From Candidatus Rokuibacteriota bacterium (GTDB lineage: Bacteria; JAUVQV01): 6,707 nt of DNA. Of this stretch, positions 1 through 6,171 are shown piece after piece. Every line of letters starts with the position of its first letter. Positions within the stretch are counted from its first letter, which is position 1. The stretch is from assembly GCA_030609125.1 (NCBI GenBank), contig JAUWCW010000108.1, positions 1 through 6,707 of the forward strand, given 5' to 3'. The translations under genes were made by a program, and so were the position numbers. The notes under the pieces were generated by a model. The model saw only the letters and a list, made by a program, of their open reading frames with translations, was not told the origin of the DNA and ran no database searches.

Positions 1-2907
1 CTTGCCCTCGTCGTCCGTGTCGAGCTCCCACTGCCGGACCGGGGTCTCCACCGGCTCCCCGTTGTCGTAGCTCACCCGGTAGAGGTCGACAAGACCCGAT
101 CCCCGCACCGGCTTGCGGTCGATGGTCCGGGCGGAAAAGCCCGCCCGCACGACGTCGCCCACGCGGTAGTGCCCCCGGTCCACCCAGGCGTAGACCTTGA
201 AGGGCCTCCTCGCCACCAGCACCCGGCCCCGGCCGACGATGGTCCGACGCGATCTGTCCGTGACCTCCACGACGATCTCGTAGCGGTGATCGGTGTCGCC
301 GTGTATTTCTTTGGCGAAGGAAGTGTCGATCTCGACGCTCACGCCGCCGTCCGCTCCGATGGGAACCTCCGCCTCGGCCACCACCTCCGGGGGGGCCGTC
401 CGGGACGGCCACCACCAGGGTCGGGGTCTCTCGACTCCCCACTGGTCCCACCGCGGGTACCACGGGTAGTCCGCCGCAAACCACCCGTACCCGGGCCCGT
501 AGAACCAGTCCCACCGGCCCTCCGGGTACCAGCGCGCCTCGTGGGCGGTGCGCAGCACCTTGTACTTTACCGTCGCTTCCGCCACGGGGGCCCCGAAGTA
601 GTACCTCGCCTCCACTCGGGCGGTCACCTTCTCGCCGAGCATGACCGGTTCCGCCGGTCCCTCGACAGTCACCTCGAACTCCGGCTTCTTGTACTCCTCG
701 ACCCGGAAGGAGCCTCCTCCGTAGCCGGGGATGGCGATCCGGTACATCCCCAACGCGGCGTCCGCGGGGAGGACGTAGCCGCCGTCGATCCCGCCCCACC
801 GGTCGGCACGGAAGGACTTCTCGTAAACCTTCTCGTTCCTGGGATTGTCTATTCTGACGGTGAAGCTGCGGTCGGCGAAGGTGGAGACACTCTCCTGGTC
901 ATACCGTGCGTGGCGGACCCAGAGCTTGAACCGCACCTCCTGGTCCGGCCGGTAGACGGGCCGGTCCGTGATGAGGTACGTCTTGCGCTCGTCGTACTCC
1001 CTGTCGTAGCGGCGTCCCTGCCAGACACCGCTCCAGCCGAGGTAGGCCAGCCGGCCGTCTCCCGTTGCGGTGATGAGCCACCTGAACTCGTTGTTGAAGT
1101 CCCTCGGGTTGGGGACGATCTGTCCGTTGCCGTCGGTACGGTAGGCGAAGGCCGTGGTGTTGACGTTGTAGCGCCGACCGACGATCTTCTGCCAGTCCGT
1201 CCTCTCCTGGTCGTAGCCGAAGAACTCGACGTTCATCCCCGGGAGGGGCTCCCCGGTGACGGCGTCGGCGACGAAGAACCAGTCCCCACCGTCCAGGCGC
1301 TTGCGGACGATTACGGTGTCGCTGACCCACAGGACTATTCTGCTGGTGTTCCCTCCCTCCATGGCGGCCGTGAGCAGGTAGGCGCCGGCCCGCTGCAGCG
1401 GGGTGGAAACAGTGACGCGCCTGTCGAAGTGGCCCGGCGGCGGATCGAGATCGAGGTCCCATCCGGCGACCCGGCGGCCCAGGTACCGGGACTCGTCGTT
1501 CTTCACCAGCCGGTACCCGATCCGGGACACGTCCACCCTCTCGCTCTCCAGCCGGCGCGGGTTGGAGCGCAGGTATTTCTTCACGTCATCGAGAAGTTTT
1601 TCGACCTTGATCTCGTGGGCCTCGAAGGAAACCCGGCGGCCGTTGCGGTAGCGGTACTCCACCGACGCCCCCTGCCCTGCCGGGTGCGTCATGACCGGCT
1701 CGAAGTGACCCCAGCTGCCGGTGATCTGATCGATCCGCCGCCGCTTTCTCCGGCCCCCGGAGTCCCCGTGCTCCCCCAGGCTTCGACGCCACATGCCGGC
1801 GGCTTTCTCGTACTGCCGCCGGTTCTCGAAGATCTGCGCCAGCCGATCGAGGGCGGCTTCACCGTACCCGCCGCGGGTGTCGTCGGAGAGGTCCCTGAAT
1901 ATGCGGATAAAGGCGAACTCCTCCGGCAGCCGCAGCCGGCGCGCTCCCGTGGCCAGGCGGGCGATGGTCTCGTCGTCACCCAGGGTGTGCAGGCTCCAGG
2001 CCCCCTCCCCCGTCTCTCCGGCGTCTCCCCTGTCGCCGGACTTCAACCAGGCCCCGTAAGCCGACATCGTCTGCACACCGAACTGCTGGTGCAGGAAGGA
2101 GGCGATCTCCCACCTCACCCGGCCGCTGACGCCGGGGTTTATTTGCGCCGCGCTCAGGAGCATCCAGCGCCACCTTTCACCGTCGCTGACGGCGCTCTCC
2201 CACGATGCCGGCACGTGGTGGAAAACCGGCTCCCCGTCGGGCCCGACCGGCGCGGCGCGCGCATCGCCGCTTCCGTAGTATCCGTACCCCTCCTCGAACT
2301 CCGGCAGTTCGGTGAGGGACGTCAGGTACTGCATGCGCCAGGCCCCGCCGTACCCGCGGTAACCCATGAGCATCCCGGCGTAGCGCAGGTGAAACTCCGC
2401 CAGGGCCGCCGCCACCGGCTCGTCTTCCAGCGCGCCGCGGGCCTCCTCCATGAGCTGCAGGGCCCGGACCCGGTCGCGCTCGAAGCTGTTGACGTAGCGC
2501 CCGCCCCCGCGGTGCTGTCCTCGGCGGAACTCACCCGCCACGATGTACCCGTAGTGGTTGGCGCTGAAGTAGCTCTCCGCCGCCCGCCAGAGGAGGCGCC
2601 AGTTCCCGGGATGAGACTTCACTGCCCCCTCTCTGAGGAGGTCCGTCTCGTTGATCCTGTTGAGGTTCTGCAGGCAGGCGACGGCCTGATCGAGATCCCC
2701 GCCGACGAGAAGCGGGCTGCTCCGGGGATCGAGGACGAGTTTTTCGTAGATGAGGAACGCTTCCCCGTAGTTGCCGTCGCTGTAAAGCTGCTGTGCCCTC
2801 TCCCGCGTCGTCCCGGTGGAGGACTCGCGCCCCGGAAGCGACTCTCCCGAAAGGGCCGCCACAAGCAAAGCTGCCATCGCTACGGCCGCCAGGATCTTCG
2901 CCTTCAT
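1..2907 (-). CDS. Alpha-2-macroglobulin family protein (MG2 domain), N-terminal 969 codons, C-terminus beyond the window
   Basis: The minus frame is open from the ATG at 2907 to the window edge, with no stop in 969 codons. A Sec signal peptide is visible: lysines at 2 and 4, then a hydrophobic run to about residue 19. No lipobox cysteine follows, unlike the E. coli YfhM lipoprotein, so a soluble periplasmic or secreted protein is inferred. Residues 33-110 are helical and resemble TPR units. The macroglobulin-type beta region follows, with the diagnostic MG2 motif TDRPVYRPDQEVRFK at 647-661 and the MG3-type segment FRVEEYKKPEFEV near 735-747. A Trp/Tyr-rich insert lies at about 790-835. Family members are broad protease traps; large bacterial forms run to roughly 1,500-2,000 residues, so about half is here. 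The bait region and thioester motif would be off the left edge, so trapping chemistry cannot be judged. The start is supported by the Shine-Dalgarno GGAAGGGAG about 6 nt upstream. The family assignment is firm. Confidence 0.93.
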   Translation of the reverse strand, partial: MKAKILAAVAMAALLVAALSGESLPGRESSTGTTRERAQQLYSDGNYGEAFLIYEKLVLDPRSSPLLVGGDLDQAVACLQNLNRINETDLLREGAVKSHPGNWRLLWRAAESYFSANHYGYIVAGEFRRGQHRGGGRYVNSFERDRVRALQLMEEARGALEDEPVAAALAEFHLRYAGMLMGYRGYGGAWRMQYLTSLTELPEFEEGYGYYGSGDARAAPVGPDGEPVFHHVPASWESAVSDGERWRWMLLSAAQINPGVSGRVRWEIASFLHQQFGVQTMSAYGAWLKSGDRGDAGETGEGAWSLHTLGDDETIARLATGARRLRLPEEFAFIRIFRDLSDDTRGGYGEAALDRLAQIFENRRQYEKAAGMWRRSLGEHGDSGGRRKRRRIDQITGSWGHFEPVMTHPAGQGASVEYRYRNGRRVSFEAHEIKVEKLLDDVKKYLRSNPRRLESERVDVSRIGYRLVKNDESRYLGRRVAGWDLDLDPPPGHFDRRVTVSTPLQRAGAYLLTAAMEGGNTSRIVLWVSDTVIVRKRLDGGDWFFVADAVTGEPLPGMNVEFFGYDQERTDWQKIVGRRYNVNTTAFAYRTDGNGQIVPNPRDFNNEFRWLITATGDGRLAYLGWSGVWQGRRYDREYDERKTYLITDRPVYRPDQEVRFKLWVRHARYDQESVSTFADRSFTVRIDNPRNEKVYEKSFRADRWGGIDGGYVLPADAALGMYRIAIPGYGGGSFRVEEYKKPEFEVTVEGPAEPVMLGEKVTARVEARYYFGAPVAEATVKYKVLRTAHEARWYPEGRWDWFYGPGYGWFAADYPWYPRWDQWGVERPRPWWWPSRTAPPEVVAEAEVPIGADGGVSVEIDTSFAKEIHGDTDHRYEIVVEVTDRSRRTIVGRGRVLVARRPFKVYAWVDRGHYRVGDVVRAGFSARTIDRKPVRGSGLVDLYRVSYDNGEPVETPVRQWELDTDDEGK

Positions 2908-2924
2908 TATTGCTCCCTTCCCGA

Positions 2925-2949
2925 CACGATTCCGATTCCGATTCTCGTG
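2925..2949. repeat. Triple GATTCC-type hexamer flanked by CACGA/TCGTG inverted repeat
   Basis: Three consecutive hexamers (GATTCC, GATTCC, GATTCT; 2928-2945) lie between 5-bp inverted arms CACGA (2925-2929) and TCGTG (2945-2949). The block sits 18-42 bp upstream of the alpha-2-macroglobulin start codon. It could be a leader hairpin, a protein-binding site or chance. The pattern is seen directly; any function is a guess. Confidence 0.4.
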
Positions 2950-2983
2950 AACACCTGGTGATAGAGACATCGTCGGGGCGGAT

Positions 2984-3013
2984 TTGTTCCCCACCTCACG
3001 GGTCTATGATACT
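2984..3013 (+). promoter_or_regulatory. Candidate sigma-70-type promoter for the bacilliredoxin-like selenoprotein gene
   Basis: A TTGTTC at 2984-2989 is followed by TATGATACT at 3005-3013. Taking TATGAT as the -10 gives a short 15-bp spacer; taking GATACT gives 18 bp. Either would start transcription about 35-45 nt before the ATG at 3058. This is the AT-richest spot in an otherwise GC-rich spacer. It is a pattern match only. Confidence 0.35.
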
Positions 3014-3057
3014 ATCTCGCCAGCCCGAAAGGTATCGCTCACCGGGAAGGACGCGGA

Positions 3058-3393
3058 ATGCTCAGACATTGCGGCAGCGAAGAAGATTATCGCCGGGCCC
3101 TCGAGGAAAGCCGTGAGGGGCCGGTCCTTTTTCTCAAGCACTCCATCACGTGAGGCCTCTCCGCCGCGGCTCGGTCCGAGCTGAAAGCCTTCGCCGAACA
3201 GGAGGAGACGGTTTCCTGCCGGGAGATGGTCATCCAGGAGAACCGCGAGCTTTCAGAGCTGATCGCCCGGGAGACGGCCGTGAGGCACGAATCGCCTCAG
3301 GTTCTGCTCTTTCGTGACGGCCGGGTGACGTGGTCCGCCTCTCACGGGGGCATAACCCTGGAGGCGATGAGGGCCGCCGTCGCGAAGGAGTAG
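3058..3393 (+). CDS. YtxJ/BrxC-family monothiol bacilliredoxin-like protein with a predicted selenocysteine (UGA) at residue 32
   Basis: The frame from the ATG at 3058 to the TAG at 3391-3393 encodes 111 residues, the usual size of the YtxJ/BrxC (DUF2847) family, with a single in-frame TGA at codon 32 (3151-3153). Upstream, residues 21-31 read GPVLFLKHSIT. Downstream is GLSAAARSELKAF, then VIQENRELSELIA (58-70), the thioredoxin-fold cis-proline segment RHESPQ (76-81) and the C-terminal WSASHGGIT (92-100). Bacillus subtilis YtxJ has its active-site Cys in a Thr-Cys-Pro-Ile-Ser motif; here the same place reads Thr-UGA-Gly-Leu-Ser. A SECIS-like hairpin follows. Family members reduce bacillithiol-mixed disulfides on cytoplasmic proteins; this activity is inferred here. 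GGGAAGG at 3044-3050, 7 nt before the ATG, is a good ribosome binding site. Two further cysteines, C5 and C54, lie outside the active-site motif. Gene callers would split or miss this gene. The alternative is a nonsense-mutated pseudogene, disfavoured by the hairpin and the intact downstream frame. Confidence 0.88.
3151..3183 (+). promoter_or_regulatory. Predicted bacterial SECIS element directing selenocysteine insertion at the UGA
   Basis: The UGA is at 3151-3153. A stem pairs 3167-3173 (CGGCUCG) with 3177-3183 (CGAGCUG): seven pairs, one of them G-U, closed by a GUC loop at 3174-3176. Opening the top pair leaves a GGUCC loop. The loop G-G-U-C starts 20 nt after the UGA, close to its place in the E. 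coli fdhF SECIS, whose apical loop also contains GGUC. Bacterial SECIS hairpins lie within the coding region directly downstream of UGA, bind SelB through loop G and U bases, and have their loop about 16-37 nt from the UGA. All three criteria are met. The pairing was done by eye without an energy calculation. Confidence 0.75.
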
Positions 3394-3416
3394 CGTGCAC
3401 GCCCGAGGCTGCCGGT

Positions 3417-4211
3417 TCAGGCTGCGTCCGCCGGCCCCTTGTCCTCTCTTCTCAGGGCAAGCACCAGCAGGCCGAGAAGGACCATAGCTCCGCAGAGCAG
3501 CTGCCCCATCGTAAAGGGTCCCAGAACGAACCCCAGCTGATAGTCGGGCTCCCGGAAGTACTCCACACCGAATCGCATCGCCCCGTAGAGGATCATGAAA
3601 AGAGCCGTCACCGTCCCTTCCCGGCGGGTGTGGTCCTTCGCAACCCAGAGGATGCAGAAGAGGAGGAGGCCTTCGAGGAGAGCCTCGTAGAGCTGGGAGG
3701 GGTGACGGGGAATGTTCCCGCCGTCGGGGAAGACCATCGCCCAGGGCACGCCGGTCGGTCTGCCGTACAGTTCCCCGTTGATGAAGTTTCCCATGCGGCC
3801 GAAAAAAAGACCGATCGGGGCCGTCGCCATCACGAGGTCCGAGAGCAGAAGACGCCTGATACCGTGTTTGCGGGCAAAGATCACACCGGCAAGGACGCTT
3901 CCGATCAGGCCGCCGTGGAAGGACATGCCCCCCTTCCACACCGCGAGAACGCCAAGCGGATTCTCCAGGTATTGCGGGGCAGCGTAGAAAAAAACGTACC
4001 CGAGCCGGGCGCCCAGCATGAGCCCGATAATTCCCCAGGTGTAAAGAGAGCCGATCTGATCTTCGGAAATATCCAGATTCCTGCTGCGCACCTGGTGTCG
4101 AACCAGAAAATACGACGCGGCAAAGCCGAAGATATACATCAACCCGTACCAGCGGATCTGCAGCGGGCCTATCTTTACCAGGTACGGCTTAATTTCCGGA
4201 TAGGGAATCAT
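3417..4211 (-). CDS. lgt: Phosphatidylglycerol--prolipoprotein diacylglyceryl transferase
   Basis: Lgt is the inner-membrane enzyme that transfers diacylglyceryl from phosphatidylglycerol to the lipobox cysteine of prolipoproteins, the first step of lipoprotein maturation. The 264-residue product has normal length and multiple membrane segments. Family landmarks are in order: IRWYGLMYIFGF (19-30), GARLGYVFFY (67-76), WKGGMSFHGGLIG (92-104) with His99, the signature GRMGNFINGELYGRPT (138-153), PRHPSQLYEA (168-177) and FGVEYFREPD (214-223). Arg139, Asn142 and Gly150 match E. coli R143, N146 and G154, and Arg220 falls in the RQPD-like motif. It lacks the longer loop that E. coli has between the signature and PRHPSQ. 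The ATG at 4211 gives the standard Lgt N-terminus; the upstream AGAGAGAG is only a weak ribosome binding site. The gene is convergent with the selenoprotein gene, with 23 bp between stops. It appears complete and functional. Confidence 0.97.
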   Translation of the reverse strand: MIPYPEIKPYLVKIGPLQIRWYGLMYIFGFAASYFLVRHQVRSRNLDISEDQIGSLYTWGIIGLMLGARLGYVFFYAAPQYLENPLGVLAVWKGGMSFHGGLIGSVLAGVIFARKHGIRRLLLSDLVMATAPIGLFFGRMGNFINGELYGRPTGVPWAMVFPDGGNIPRHPSQLYEALLEGLLLFCILWVAKDHTRREGTVTALFMILYGAMRFGVEYFREPDYQLGFVLGPFTMGQLLCGAMVLLGLLVLALRREDKGPADAA

Positions 4212-4235
4212 CGCACTCTCTCTGTCTGCCGAGGG

Positions 4236-4264
4236 ATGATACTCGAACCCGGCGGATGAGCCAA
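4236..4264 (-). promoter_or_regulatory. Candidate sigma-70-type promoter for lgt
   Basis: On the minus strand TTGGCT (4264-4259) and TATCAT (4241-4236) are separated by exactly 17 bp. The -10 matches the consensus in five of six positions and the -35 in four of six. Transcription would begin near 4229, giving a leader of about 18 nt before the lgt ATG. It is a pattern match, but the spacing and position are good. Confidence 0.45.
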
Positions 4265-4337
4265 GTCATGGGAAGGCGCCGTACCAAACCGGGCCTCACG
4301 GCGGCAGCTTGCGTTTTTTTCCGGAGAACCCATAATC

Positions 4338-4556
4338 ATGGACCTTGTGATCTCATTCATTGACCGCATAGGCTGGGACCTTATCATCATCGCCTGTCTC
4401 ACGCTGGGGCTGGCGCCCTACCGCCCACCCCATATCTGGGAGAAGCTCGTCATGCTCTCCCGGGGGCGCCTCCGGCGTCCCCTCGACTGGTTCGACTTTC
4501 TTCTGCACGGCACTCCCTGGATTCTGCTGGTGCTGAAAATTCTCTCCTCTCTCTGA
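4338..4556 (+). CDS. Small two-helix membrane protein of a conserved family (homologues sometimes labelled RND transporter)
   Basis: This 72-residue protein has two predicted membrane segments, about residues 13-29 and 57-70. They are joined by a basic loop (about 31-47) with the pattern PHIWEKLVMLSRGRLRRPLD, then the conserved-looking WFDFLLHGTPW (51-61). I recognise the layout, with an LGLAP-type end of helix 1 and a D-x-LLHGTP entry to helix 2, from small proteins in Desulfobacterota and related genomes. Some of those carry the name RND transporter, but at this size it cannot be an RND pump and the role is unknown. GGAGAA at 4323-4328 is a ribosome binding site about 9 nt before the ATG. 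The stop is 19 bp before the MFS transporter gene, so co-transcription is likely. Whether it acts with the transporter is inference. Confidence 0.8.
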   Translation: MDLVISFIDRIGWDLIIIACLTLGLAPYRPPHIWEKLVMLSRGRLRRPLDWFDFLLHGTPWILLVLKILSSL

Positions 4557-4575
4557 TCCGGCGGAGGCGCAGTCC

Positions 4576-5946
4576 ATGAAGCATCGGGAGTCCGCACCAT
4601 TCGCAGCCCACATCCCGGAACTGGTGACAGTCCCCCTCTGCGTCATCATCTTCTTCTCCGTTCTCAACGGCATGATGTTCAACGTCGCCATCCCGGAAAT
4701 CGCCCGCGAGTTCGACCTCCTGCCCTCCGAGGTGAGCTGGGTCATGACAGGCTACATCCTTCTCTTCGGGCTGGGCTCTCTTGTCTACGGACGCCTTGCC
4801 GACCAGCGCTCCGTCCGCGGCCTCATCACCCTCGGCCTGGTTCTGCTGAACGCAGGCTCTCTCGTCGGCTTTGTCAGCACTTCCTACCCCATGGTCATCG
4901 CCGCGCGCCTCATCCAGGCCTCGGGGGGGGCGGCCATTCCCGCCCTCGCCATGCTGGTGGCCACCAAGTACATGCCTTCCGAAAGCCGGGGCAAAGTCCT
5001 GGGGATCATCGCCTCCACCGTCGCCCTCGCCGCCGGGACAGGTCCCATCCTCGGGGGCTTCGTGGCGGCGGCACTGAACTGGCGCTACCTCTTTCTCATG
5101 ACCCTGGTCACCATCCTGGCCATCCCGTCCCTCCGGAAAATGCTCCCGGACGAGACGGGAGAAGACACCCGCTTCGATGTGGCCGGGTCCGTCCTGGTCG
5201 GCCTCGGCCTGGCCTCCCTCCTCTTCGCCTTCACCCAGGGCCGCTGGTGGCTCATTCTTCCCGGCCTTGCCCTGCTCGTTCTCTTTATCGCCCGCCAGGA
5301 ACGCACCGAGGTCCCCCTCGTTCCCCCGCAGGTCTACAGGAACCGTCTCTTCCGAAACACGGCGGCCATCACGTTTCTCGCCATAGGCAGCACCTTCGCC
5401 ATGCTGTTCATGACGCCCCTCATGCTGAGCGCCGTCAACGGGCTCGGCGTTTTCGACATCGGCCTGGCCCTCTTTCCCGGCGCCCTGAGCGCCGCTCTCA
5501 TGGGAACCGTCGGAGGGCATCTTCTCGACAGGAAGGGGAGCGCCTTCGTCGCCACCATCGGCCTGGTCCTCGCCATCCTCGGCTACCTTCTCCTCTCGAC
5601 ATTCGCGGGCGGGCCGGTGCCTCTTGTCGCCGCGGTGCTCGTCGTCGGCTACGTCGGCTTCGCCTTTCTTCAGTCCTCTCTTCCTCACACGGCCTCAAGC
5701 ACCCTCCCCCCGGAGATGACCGGGGTCGGCATGGGCTTCTACAACCTCGTCTTCTTCATGTCCGGCGCTTTCAGCGCGTCCGTGGTAGGGCGGGTCCTCG
5801 ACGTGCACAGGGGCAGCTTCTGCATCAATCCCCTGGCAGCCTGCGCCCCCGGCTGGGCCTACAGCAACATCTATCTCGGCCTCGCCGCGCTCTCGGCCGC
5901 CGCCCTGGTGCTCTACCTGATAACTTTCCGGGGAAAACGGCCGTGA
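4576..5946 (+). CDS. MFS drug:H+ antiporter-type transporter, DHA2 (14-helix) family, related to TetA(L)/TetK-type proteins
   Basis: This 456-residue inner-membrane protein is hydrophobic throughout and has the length of a 14-helix MFS exporter. Motif A is GRLADQRSVRG (72-82), between helices 2 and 3. The motif B-like segment ARLIQASGGA (110-119) in helix 4 carries the Arg111. The antiporter motif C is at 149-161, ending GTGPILGG. The order and wording of FNVAIPEIAREF, SWVMTGYILLFGLGSLVYG and KYMPSESRGKVLG follow the Gram-positive TetA(L)/TetK type closely. Such proteins exchange drugs or cations for protons, but many relatives do not export tetracycline, so no substrate is assigned. The start is fixed by GGAGG at 4563-4567, 8 nt before the ATG. 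The stop overlaps the next gene's GTG. No frameshift or missing motif is seen; the run of seven G at 4923-4929 is in frame. Confidence 0.93.
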   Translation: MKHRESAPFAAHIPELVTVPLCVIIFFSVLNGMMFNVAIPEIAREFDLLPSEVSWVMTGYILLFGLGSLVYGRLADQRSVRGLITLGLVLLNAGSLVGFVSTSYPMVIAARLIQASGGAAIPALAMLVATKYMPSESRGKVLGIIASTVALAAGTGPILGGFVAAALNWRYLFLMTLVTILAIPSLRKMLPDETGEDTRFDVAGSVLVGLGLASLLFAFTQGRWWLILPGLALLVLFIARQERTEVPLVPPQVYRNRLFRNTAAITFLAIGSTFAMLFMTPLMLSAVNGLGVFDIGLALFPGALSAALMGTVGGHLLDRKGSAFVATIGLVLAILGYLLLSTFAGGPVPLVAAVLVVGYVGFAFLQSSLPHTASSTLPPEMTGVGMGFYNLVFFMSGAFSASVVGRVLDVHRGSFCINPLAACAPGWAYSNIYLGLAALSAAALVLYLITFRGKRP

Positions 5947-6158
5947 AGGGAGAGGACTTCCTCCTCTGGATCCTGGTGGCTCTCCTGCTGGCCGCCATAG
6001 CCCTCACGGTTCTCTTCGCTCCCGGGAGCCGCCACGGATACGGCGGGCTGACTCCGCCGGCCGGGTTGGAAGAAAGGGGCGCCGGCATGGCGCATCGGGG
6101 AGGAGGCCGCCTGGCGGCGGCTGCCCTCCTTGACAGGGCCGTGACCCCTCGGCTATAG
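5943..6158 (+). CDS. Putative small single-pass membrane protein, translationally coupled to the MFS gene
   Basis: A GTG at 5943 overlaps the transporter's TGA in a GTGA junction, typical of translational coupling. GGGGAAAA lies about 6 nt upstream. The 71-residue product starts MKGEDFLLWILVALLLAAIALTV as a single membrane helix (about residues 5-27) after an acidic N-terminus. It continues with a Gly/Ala/Arg-rich tail of low complexity. I do not recognise a family. The overlap, helix and spacing favour a real gene; the tail has little protein character and could be non-conserved. The frame is also open far upstream inside the transporter gene, but that part is an out-of-frame shadow. Confidence 0.5.
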   Translation: MKGEDFLLWILVALLLAAIALTVLFAPGSRHGYGGLTPPAGLEERGAGMAHRGGGRLAAAALLDRAVTPRL

Positions 6159-6171
6159 GTATCGCAGCGCC

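Larger units (their letters stand above)
2908..3057. other. Divergent intergenic region between the alpha-2-macroglobulin and bacilliredoxin-like genes
   Basis: This 150-bp spacer separates two genes transcribed outward, so it must hold both promoters or be read through from one. It contains the ribosome binding sites of both genes, a candidate plus-strand promoter (2984-3013), and a small repeat and inverted-repeat block next to the minus-strand gene (2925-2949). I see no convincing minus-strand -35/-10 pair and no further gene. Confidence 0.7.

Noticed and set aside
169-2961. Very long plus-strand open frame (930 codons) over the alpha-2-macroglobulin gene
   Set aside because: Its translation is Pro/Arg/Val-rich with no family pattern, and it is antisense to a clear alpha-2-macroglobulin frame. 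High GC content makes such antisense frames open by chance.
2984-3184. Plus-strand open frame of 66 codons overlapping the start of the selenoprotein gene
   Set aside because: It is in another frame, its start lies within the likely promoter, and its product has no recognisable character.
3058-3393. Bacilliredoxin-like gene as a pseudogene with a nonsense mutation
   Set aside because: The only stop lies exactly at the catalytic cysteine column, the rest of the frame is intact and family-like, and a SECIS-like hairpin is at the right distance. Not fully excluded without the host's sel genes.
3253-3939. Minus-strand open frame of 228 codons across the end of lgt and the selenoprotein gene
   Set aside because: It is an out-of-frame reading of lgt, Arg/Pro/Gly-rich, and lgt in its own frame is complete.
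4228-4253. tRNA-like T-arm (GGGTTCGAG on the minus strand) upstream of lgt
   Set aside because: The 3' side does not form the T-stem, and no acceptor, D or anticodon arm can be built around it. The likely lgt promoter occupies the same bases.
4277-4320. Hairpin (CGCCGT with ACGGCG) followed by seven T, resembling a plus-strand terminator
   Set aside because: The stem is 6 bp with a 15-nt loop and is separated from the T-run by ten bases, and no plus-strand gene ends nearby.
4309-4336. TTGCGT-16 bp-CATAAT as a promoter for the membrane-gene cluster
   Set aside because: Transcription would start about at or after the ATG at 4338, leaving no leader or ribosome binding site for that gene, and the -35 is poor.
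4450-5688. Long minus-strand open frame (412 codons) opposite the MFS transporter
   Set aside because: The product is a low-complexity Glu/Asp/Gly/His-rich string, the mirror image of a transporter gene with GC-rich third positions; the plus frame has all the MFS motifs.
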